Shown one piece after another: positions 58,161 to 64,000 of a stretch of 64,000 nucleotides of DNA. A program made the translations under genes and the position numbers. Source of the DNA: Sphingobium sp. (lineage in GTDB: Bacteria; Pseudomonadota; Alphaproteobacteria; Sphingomonadales; Sphingomonadaceae); the NCBI GenBank assembly GCA_022652485.1, contig JALCRK010000005.1, forward strand, positions 51,452 through 115,451. The letters run 5' to 3'. Each line of letters opens with the position of its first letter. Position 1 is the first letter of the stretch. The notes under the pieces are model-generated. The model saw only the letters and a list, made by a program, of their open reading frames with translations. It made no database searches and was not told where the DNA came from.

Positions 58161-60143
58161 TTATTCCAGTTCGAGGATGATGCTGTCCACCGCGAGGCTC
58201 TCGCCCGCCGTGGCGTTGACGGCTTTCACCACGCCGGTCTTTTCGGCACGCAGGATGTTCTCCATCTTCATCGCCTCGATGACAGCGAGCGGCTGGCCCG
58301 CCTCCACCTTGTCGCCTTCCTTGACGTTCAGCGACACGAGCAGACCCGGCATCGGGCAGATGAGATAGCGCGAGAGATCCGGCGGCACTTTCTCGATGAG
58401 GTGCGTCGCATGTTGCGCCATATGGGCGGGCAGAACGCGCGCGACATGGCTGGCGCCGCGCGTCGTCAGCCTGAAGCCGGCGCGCGTCTGCGCGATACGG
58501 ACGGAGAGCGTCTCCTCTCCGAACTCCGCATCGATAATGCGGTCGCCCGGCGTATATTCGAGGCTCATGTCGAGCGGCGCACCGTCCACAGTCACATCAT
58601 CGCCATTGATCGACACATGATGATCGACCTTCGCAATCTGCACCACCCAGTCGGACGGCGGACGCAGGCGCTTGCCCAGCTGTCCGTCGATCCGGCGGGC
58701 GCGATCCGCCTGCGCCATGCCCGCGAACGCAGCGATGGCGGCGAGGCGGCGCAGCAGCTCTTCCGACGCTGGCGCGCCGTGGAAGCCTTCGGGATATTCC
58801 TCCGCGATGAAGCCGGTGGTGATGTTGCCGGAGCGGAAGCGCTCATGCTGCATGATCGCCGAGACGAAATCGATATTGTGGCCCAGCCCCTCGATCTCGA
58901 AGCTGTCGAGCGCCGCGATCTGCTTGTCGATCGCTTCGAGGCGCGTCGGCGCATACGTGATGAGCTTGGCGATCATCGGATCGTAGAACATCGAGACCTC
59001 GCCGCCCTCGGCAACGCCGTCGTCCACGCGCACGCCGTCCATAACTTCCGGCGGGTTGTAGCGGATCAGGCGGCCAGTGGAAGGCAGGAAGCCGCGATAG
59101 GGATCTTCGGCATAGACGCGGTTCTCGATCGACCAGCCATTGATGCCGATGTCATCCTGGCTGAAAGCCAACTTCTCGCCATTCGCAACGCGGATCATCT
59201 GCTCGACGAGATCGATGCCGGTGATCTGCTCGGTGACGGGATGCTCCACCTGCAGGCGGGTGTTCATCTCAAGGAAATAGAAGCCCTCGCCGGTCGTGTC
59301 CGCGCCCGACACGATCAGCTCGACCGTGCCCGCGCTGAAATAGCCCACGGCCTTCGCCAGCGCCACGCATTGTTCGCCCATCGCCTTGCGCATCTTGGGC
59401 GTCACGAACGGCGATGGCGCTTCCTCGACCACCTTCTGGTGCCGCCGCTGGATCGAGCATTCGCGCTCGTTCAGATACACGACATTGCCGTGCTGATCCC
59501 CCAGCACCTGAATCTCGATATGGCGGGGGCTTTCGATGAACTTCTCGATGAACACGCGGTCGTCACCAAAGGACGCAAGTCCTTCGCGCTTGGTCGCCTC
59601 GAAGCCCTCGCGCACATCCTTCTCGGAATAAGCGAGGCGCATACCCTTGCCGCCACCGCCCGCGGACGCCTTCATCATCACCGGATAACCGATGTCGTTG
59701 GCGATGCGGACCGCGTGCTCGGTGTCGTCGATCTCACCGACATAGCCGGGGACGACATTCACGCCTGCTTCCTTGGCGAGCTTCTTGGACTCGATCTTGT
59801 CACCCATCGCCGCGATGGCGTTGGCCGGAGGTCCGACAAAGATGATGCCCTCCGCGTCCAGCGCCTTGCGGAAGCTCTCGCGCTCCGAAAGGAAGCCATA
59901 GCCGGGGTGGACCGCATCCGCGCCGGTCTGCTTGCACGCCGCGATGATCTTGTCCGCGAGCAGATAGGACTGCGCGGCAGGCGGCGGGCCGATATAGACC
60001 GCCTCATCCGCCATCAGCACATGCGGCGCACGCGCGTCGGCATCCGAATAGACCGCCACCGTGGCGATCCCCATCTTCTTCGCCGTGCGCATCACCCGGC
60101 AGGCAATTTCGCCACGATTGGCGATCAGGATTTTGGTTATCAT
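58161..60143 (-). CDS. pccA: Propionyl-CoA carboxylase alpha (biotin carboxylase + biotin carrier) subunit
   Basis: This 660-residue subunit carboxylates biotin and carries it. The biotin carboxylase domain starts [20 protein letters not shown], and shows the ATP-grasp KASAGGGGKGMR and later ENRVYAEDP. The carboxy-biotin domain has Lys626 in EAMKMENIL. The middle domain is the type found in propionyl- and methylcrotonyl-CoA carboxylases. Nearby methylmalonyl-CoA mutase favours the propionyl assignment. The beta subunit gene is not in the window. The ATG touches the stop of the AT-rich gene by one base. Confidence 0.93.
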   Translation of the reverse strand: MITKILIANRGEIACRVMRTAKKMGIATVAVYSDADARAPHVLMADEAVYIGPPPAAQSYLLADKIIAACKQTGADAVHPGYGFLSERESFRKALDAEGIIFVGPPANAIAAMGDKIESKKLAKEAGVNVVPGYVGEIDDTEHAVRIANDIGYPVMMKASAGGGGKGMRLAYSEKDVREGFEATKREGLASFGDDRVFIEKFIESPRHIEIQVLGDQHGNVVYLNERECSIQRRHQKVVEEAPSPFVTPKMRKAMGEQCVALAKAVGYFSAGTVELIVSGADTTGEGFYFLEMNTRLQVEHPVTEQITGIDLVEQMIRVANGEKLAFSQDDIGINGWSIENRVYAEDPYRGFLPSTGRLIRYNPPEVMDGVRVDDGVAEGGEVSMFYDPMIAKLITYAPTRLEAIDKQIAALDSFEIEGLGHNIDFVSAIMQHERFRSGNITTGFIAEEYPEGFHGAPASEELLRRLAAIAAFAGMAQADRARRIDGQLGKRLRPPSDWVVQIAKVDHHVSINGDDVTVDGAPLDMSLEYTPGDRIIDAEFGEETLSVRIAQTRAGFRLTTRGASHVARVLPAHMAQHATHLIEKVPPDLSRYLICPMPGLLVSLNVKEGDKVEAGQPLAVIEAMKMENILRAEKTGVVKAVNATAGESLAVDSIILELE

Positions 60144-60619
60144 TAAAACTTGTTCCTGCTTGTATCAAATTTTGGGATTGATGTCGGCTGGCACGTCATT
60201 TTCCAAACTGTCAGCGTGGAGGTGCCACTTTTGAAGTCTAGTTTGAGGCGATATTCCGCTGTCCCCAACTTACGATCAATCAGCATACTGCAATTACTAT
60301 AGTTGCCTTCAGAAATCTGTTCGTAGGAAAACAGAGTAATCATTCCCGGAGAAATATTCGCTTTGTTCGGTACACCCTGTACACCGCATACAGGATCAAA
60401 GATCTGAAGCGGTTTAAGTGCTCTAAAAACAGCTCTTGTATTGCTATCAATTACAAATACTTGGGGTCCGATCTCGCTTTTTTTTGGTCGTCCATCCAAG
60501 TTTGTAAACTCGCTGCTACCTTCACACAAAATAGCAAAGTGACTCTCTTGGACAGCACTTGATAGTGGACTGCTGACCACCGCAAAGTATGCAAGGGCTA
60601 TGGATCGAAGACCGATCAC
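60143..60619 (-). CDS. AT-rich exported protein of unknown function
   Basis: This 158-residue product begins at a GTG that overlaps the bioB stop by 4 bases and ends one base into pccA, so it is fitted exactly between them. A signal peptide ([22 protein letters not shown]) is followed by an extracytoplasmic part with four cysteines (CEGSS, VCGVQ, NCSML, MTCQP). Only 26 of 60 bases are G or C in 60241-60300, far lower than its neighbours. I recognise no family. It looks like a recent insert or an orphan gene. Confidence 0.65.
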   Translation of the reverse strand: MIGLRSIALAYFAVVSSPLSSAVQESHFAILCEGSSEFTNLDGRPKKSEIGPQVFVIDSNTRAVFRALKPLQIFDPVCGVQGVPNKANISPGMITLFSYEQISEGNYSNCSMLIDRKLGTAEYRLKLDFKSGTSTLTVWKMTCQPTSIPKFDTSRNKF

Positions 60620-61620
60620 TCCGCCGCTTCCTCAAGATGCCCATGCGGGGCGGCCTGCATCGCGCGGATGCCGAGTTTCGCCAGCATCGCCGCGTCCTTG
60701 TCGTCGCCCGCATTGGGTGCGGTCAAAAGCTTGTCGCCGGTGAAGATGCTGTTCGCGCCCGCCATAAAGCACAAAGCCTGACACGCCTCGCTCATCGACT
60801 CCCGCCCCGCCGACAGCCGCACCATGCTCGCGGGCATCACGATCCGCGCAACCGCAACCGTCCGCACGAACTCGATCTCGTCGATCTTCGCCAGCGGCGT
60901 ATCGGCCAGCATATCGCCCAACACAGTGCCCTTCACCGGCACCAGCGCGTTGATCGGCACGCTTTCGGGGTGCGGCATACACCCAAGCGCATGGATGAAA
61001 CCGATCCGGTCCTCGCGCGTCTCGCCCAGCCCCACGATCCCGCCGCAGCACACGTTGATCCCCGCCGCGCGCACATTTTCGAGCGTCTCGATCCGGTCCT
61101 CGAAGGTTCGCGTCGTAATCACATTCGCGTAATTCTCCGGCGCGGTGTCGATATTGTGGTTGTAATAATCGAGGCCCGCGTCGGCGAGCGTCTTGGCCTG
61201 GCCCGCATCCAGCATCCCCAACGTCATGCAGGTTTCCATGCCCATTTCGCGCACGCCCTGGATCATCTCGACCAGCGCGGGCATATCCCGCTCCTTGGGG
61301 TTGCGCCACGCCGCGCCCATGCAGAAGCGCCCCGATCCATTGTCCTTCGCCTGCGCCGCCGCCTGCAAAACCTGCCGCACGTCCATCAGCTTGGTTGCTT
61401 TGACGCCGCTGTCCGCTTCCACGCTTTGCGAGCAATAGCCGCAATCCTCCGGGCAGCCGCCGGTCTTGATCGAGAGCAGCGTGGAGAGCTGCACCTCGTT
61501 GCGCGGATGATAGGCGCGGTGCACGGTCTGGGCTTCGTACATCAGATCCATGAACGGCAGATCGAACAGCGCGGCAATTTCCTCGCGGGTCCAGTCGGTG
61601 CGGATGGTGGGTGCAGTCAT
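60616..61620 (-). CDS. bioB: Biotin synthase (radical SAM)
   Basis: BioB inserts sulphur into dethiobiotin. The 334-residue protein carries the radical SAM cysteines Cys56, Cys60 and Cys63 in [13 protein letters not shown], and later [18 protein letters not shown] [12 protein letters not shown] and RLSAGR motifs. The C-terminal [10 protein letters not shown] segment is conserved. I start at ATG 61620, with AAGGA upstream; 14 extra residues to 61662 would overlap the previous gene. Its product supplies the cofactor of the pccA protein nearby. Confidence 0.95.
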   Translation of the reverse strand: MTAPTIRTDWTREEIAALFDLPFMDLMYEAQTVHRAYHPRNEVQLSTLLSIKTGGCPEDCGYCSQSVEADSGVKATKLMDVRQVLQAAAQAKDNGSGRFCMGAAWRNPKERDMPALVEMIQGVREMGMETCMTLGMLDAGQAKTLADAGLDYYNHNIDTAPENYANVITTRTFEDRIETLENVRAAGINVCCGGIVGLGETREDRIGFIHALGCMPHPESVPINALVPVKGTVLGDMLADTPLAKIDEIEFVRTVAVARIVMPASMVRLSAGRESMSEACQALCFMAGANSIFTGDKLLTAPNAGDDKDAAMLAKLGIRAMQAAPHGHLEEAAE

Positions 61621-61630
61621 CGTCAATTCC

Positions 61631-62098
61631 TTACGCAGTCTTTCGCGCGAGATAGACGCCAATCGCCATGATGGCTACGCCTGTGATGCGTTTGACGTCC
61701 GCTTCTGTCCTGATCGCACCCAACAGACCGTAATGATCGATCAGGGTCGCGGAGATCAGTTGCCCGAGCAGCACGAAGAACACCGCGTTGCCGAGGCCGA
61801 TACGCGGCGCGATGAACGTAATCGCGATCAGGTAGAACAGCATGAAAAATGCCGCGAAATAGGATGCCACCGGCGCTTGCGCGAACGCCGCTCTGGATGG
61901 CATCCCGGCAAAGACCAGCGCGATGATGACCGACGCCACGCAGCCTACAGAAAACAGGATCGCCGAAGCGGCGAGAGGGCTGTCGAGGGATTTTCCGAGG
62001 CCCGCATTCAGCGCCGCGAGTATCGGAATGCCAATCCCTGTCAGCAGCATGACAAGCGCCATTCCCGCAAAGGCCATCAGGGATATGTCTCTTGTCAT
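61631..62098 (-). CDS. YdcZ/DUF606-type small multidrug-transporter-like protein
   Basis: This 155-residue membrane protein has five hydrophobic segments and the DUF606 signature [27 protein letters not shown]. The family sits in the drug/metabolite transporter superfamily and is usually about 150 residues, often acting as a pair. It ends 10 bases before bioB and overlaps the DUF3445 stop as ATGA. The substrate is unknown. Confidence 0.87.
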   Translation of the reverse strand: MTRDISLMAFAGMALVMLLTGIGIPILAALNAGLGKSLDSPLAASAILFSVGCVASVIIALVFAGMPSRAAFAQAPVASYFAAFFMLFYLIAITFIAPRIGLGNAVFFVLLGQLISATLIDHYGLLGAIRTEADVKRITGVAIMAIGVYLARKTA

Positions 62099-62901
62099 GC
62101 CGCTTTCTCCTCCAATTCTCGGGAAAGAGTATAGCGGTCAAAGACATCCGCGTAAAAGGGCGCGGCGCGACGTTCATGTTCGCCGCCGGAAATCGCGGTG
62201 ATAGCGTCGGCGACGCGGCGCAGATTGGCGGTGGATATGCGCACCAGAGGCGCCACCGCGATGCCGATGGTGAACAGCACGGCCTGCGTCTGGGGCAAAC
62301 GGCGCAGCGTCTGCCGCTCGCACCGCACGAACAGGCTTTCGCCCGCATTCTCAGCCGTCACATGGGCGAAGCGCGTCTCCGGCGCGTCCTCCGGCATATA
62401 GCGCCAGTTGTCGTTGGCGACGACGAACCAGTTGGCGCGACCGAATATCTCGCCCGGCTTCAGCGTGGCGAAGAAATGATCGACCCCTTTGCTCAGCTGC
62501 TCGGCATAGCCGTGGATCGGGGCGTGAATGGCGAGCAGCGGCTGGCCCATCTTCTCGTGCAAATGCCAGTCCGTCGGGAAACCGAGCGCGGCGGCGGTGA
62601 GGCGATACGGCCCCTCCTCCCGCTCGGCTTCGAGCACGCATAAATCTTCCCAGCAGCCCTGCGCCGCCTTAGCAAGATCATCCGTATTGCCCACAATTTG
62701 CGCAGCCTCTGACGCCGCCCCTTGTGCACCGGGCAGCACAATCATCGCCTCCGGGTGCGTGGCAAACACTGCCTCACGCGCCGCGCGATCGAACTCGGGC
62801 TGCAGCCAGTCGCTTTCCGCGACACGGGTCAACCCCATGCGCAACACCCCCCCGCCGCGCCCGGCGGGGATCAATGCATCGACTGTGAAGCCCAGACTCA
62901 C
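62095..62901 (-). CDS. DUF3445 heme-dependent oxidative demethylase-like protein
   Basis: This 268-residue protein has the DUF3445 layout: RMGLTRVAESDWLQPEF, ATHPEAMIVLPGAQ, PYRLTAAALGFPTDWHLHEKMGQPLLAIHAPI and ERQTLRRLPQTQAVLFTIG. Related proteins are alpha-subunit-like parts of heme-dependent oxidative N-demethylases. The beta and gamma partners are not adjacent, so its role is open. I start at GTG 62901 with AAGGGG upstream, because the longer frame would run back into the methylmalonyl-CoA mutase gene. Stop and start overlap with the YdcZ-type gene. Confidence 0.83.
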   Translation of the reverse strand: MSLGFTVDALIPAGRGGGVLRMGLTRVAESDWLQPEFDRAAREAVFATHPEAMIVLPGAQGAASEAAQIVGNTDDLAKAAQGCWEDLCVLEAEREEGPYRLTAAALGFPTDWHLHEKMGQPLLAIHAPIHGYAEQLSKGVDHFFATLKPGEIFGRANWFVVANDNWRYMPEDAPETRFAHVTAENAGESLFVRCERQTLRRLPQTQAVLFTIGIAVAPLVRISTANLRRVADAITAISGGEHERRAAPFYADVFDRYTLSRELEEKAA

Positions 62902-62911
62902 CCGCGACCCC

Positions 62912-64000
62912 TTATTCGGCGGCTTCGTCGAGTGGCGGCATGTTATGGCCGAGCAGGCGGAGCACATCCGCCGCGCAGGAAACGACGTTGGTGCCAGGGC
63001 CATAAATGCCCTGCACGCCCGCATCGCGAAGGAAATCATAATCCTGCGGTGGGATGACGCCGCCTGCGACCACCTTGATGTCCGCCCTGCCCGATTCGCG
63101 CAACAGGCTGATAAGCTGCGGGATCAGGGTCTTGTGCCCCGCCGCGAGCGACGACGCGCCCACGACGTCGACATCGCTCTCCAGCGCCAGATCGCGCGTT
63201 TCCTCCGGCGTCTGGAACAGCGGGCCGGAGACGACTTCGAAGCCCATGTCCGAGAAGGCCGACGCAATGACGTTCGCCCCGCGATCATGCCCGTCCTGCC
63301 CCATTTTGGCGACCAGCATCCGGGGTTTCCGGCCCAGGCGGTGCTCGACGGCCTGCACTCCGTCGAGCACCTGACGCCAACGCGCGTCCCCTTGATAGGG
63401 GGCGGCATAGACGCCTTGTACCGGGGTCGGCACGGTCGCATGGCGACCGAAGACCTCTTCCATAGCAGCAGAAATTTCGCCCAGCGTGGCGCGGGCGCGG
63501 GCGGCTTCAACCGCGAGGGCGAGCAGATTGCCGCCGCCGCGTGCGCCTTCCGTCAGCGCACCAAGCGCGGCCTGGCACGCGTCTTCATTGCGCGCGGCCT
63601 TCACCGCGTTGATCCGTGCAATCTGACCCTCGCGCACCTTGGCGTTGTCCACCTCCAGCGTTTCGAGCCTGTCCTCGGTGCCAAGGCGATATTTGTTGAC
63701 GCCAACGATCACATCGTCGCCGCGATCCACCCGCGCCTGCCGCGCGGCCGCCGCCGTCTCGATCATCGCCTTGGGCCAGCCCGCCGCGACGGCCTTCGCC
63801 ATGCCGCCCTCGGCCTCGACCCGCTCGATGATCTCCCACGCCTGATCGACCAGGCTCTGCGTCAGGCTCTCGATATAATAGCTGCCGCCCAGCGGATCGA
63901 CGACATTGCACATGCCGGTCTCTTCCTGGATCACGATCTGGGTGTTGCGGGCGATGCGCGCAGAGAAATCGGTCGGCAGCGCGATTGCCTCATCGAGCGC
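62912..64000 (-). CDS. scpA: Methylmalonyl-CoA mutase, C-terminal part (runs off the right edge)
   Basis: The mutase converts methylmalonyl-CoA to succinyl-CoA with adenosylcobalamin. The open frame continues to position 64000 and starts there with ALDEAIALPTDFSARIARNTQ. DPLGGSYYIE and the B12-binding motif DGHDRG in KMGQDGHDRGANVIA are present. The C-terminal 340 residues include the substrate-domain end and the whole cobalamin domain. It is next to DUF3445, YdcZ, bioB and pccA on the same strand. Confidence 0.95.
   Translation of the reverse strand, partial: ALDEAIALPTDFSARIARNTQIVIQEETGMCNVVDPLGGSYYIESLTQSLVDQAWEIIERVEAEGGMAKAVAAGWPKAMIETAAAARQARVDRGDDVIVGVNKYRLGTEDRLETLEVDNAKVREGQIARINAVKAARNEDACQAALGALTEGARGGGNLLALAVEAARARATLGEISAAMEEVFGRHATVPTPVQGVYAAPYQGDARWRQVLDGVQAVEHRLGRKPRMLVAKMGQDGHDRGANVIASAFSDMGFEVVSGPLFQTPEETRDLALESDVDVVGASSLAAGHKTLIPQLISLLRESGRADIKVVAGGVIPPQDYDFLRDAGVQGIYGPGTNVVSCAADVLRLLGHNMPPLDEAAE

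Noticed and set aside
62902..63039. N-terminal extension of the DUF3445 protein
   Set aside because: It would overlap the methylmalonyl-CoA mutase gene by more than 120 bases in another frame; GTG 62901 has a ribosome-binding site.

Overview
This 64 kb window is a stretch of alphaproteobacterial chromosome and almost certainly comes from a sphingomonad (order Sphingomonadales). The support is high GC content, dense coding with many 4-base ATGA/GTGA overlaps, a divergent chvI-chvG-hprK / pckA locus, fused ispDF, the dusB-ntrBC-ntrYX-hfq-hflX cluster of Alphaproteobacteria, and an Hfq made of two fused Sm domains. No tRNA, rRNA, prophage, insertion sequence or CRISPR array was seen. No gene-free gap exceeds 300 bases. 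The longest gaps are 42115-42392 and 2479-2729. The genus cannot be fixed from the sequence alone.

Layout. 1-4400: the hprK start, chvG and chvI on the minus strand, divergent from PEP carboxykinase (pckA). 4463-9136 (+): a Gly-rich small protein, a CitE-like CoA ester lyase, guaB, an RsmB-type methyltransferase and a TPR protein. 9141-14756 (-): the outer-membrane block lptD-surA-pdxA-rsmA. 14931-17521 (+): pepA, a 145-base folded element, holC and ndk. 17578-19868: carbonic anhydrase, then lipA plus a COQ10-type gene bracketed by two inverted-repeat elements in opposite orientation. 19916-21624 (-): pncC and ispDF. 21725-31136 (+): dusB, ntrB, ntrC, ntrY, ntrX, the tandem hfq and hflX.

31188-42114 (-): a small lipoprotein, a mobile-type palindrome, mazG, a membrane-anchored aspartic protease, then the run dacA-tmk-holB-metG-tatD-MBL hydrolase with mltB and the ABC-F factor ettA upstream. 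42393-47194: an Ala/Asn-rich lipoprotein, a PAP2 phosphatase, lpdA and pdhC (no E1 genes here), a universal stress protein and a UPF0126 channel-like protein. 47206-52331 (-): RNase R, an MgtC/DUF4010 membrane protein and an archaeal/eukaryotic-type prolyl-tRNA synthetase. 52503-55379: a polyhydroxyalkanoate-type module of phaR, a PhaC-like enzyme and a thiolase. 55432-64000 (-): alanine racemase, an MHS-family transporter with an unusual periplasmic insert, propionyl-CoA carboxylase alpha subunit, an AT-rich orphan gene, biotin synthase, a YdcZ-type transporter, a DUF3445 protein and the C-terminal part of methylmalonyl-CoA mutase.

How the genes fit together. The window is mainly core housekeeping: envelope biogenesis, translation, nitrogen control, nucleotide and cofactor synthesis. 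The right end groups propionyl-CoA carboxylase, its cofactor enzyme BioB and methylmalonyl-CoA mutase, which together turn propionyl-CoA into succinyl-CoA. The most unusual items are the asymmetric tandem Hfq, the large folded element just before holC, three families of palindromic repeats, the phaR/PhaC-like pair whose start codons overlap on opposite strands, and the low-GC orphan between pccA and bioB. I did not find a clearly new multi-gene system. Names rest on motif reading, not database searches.
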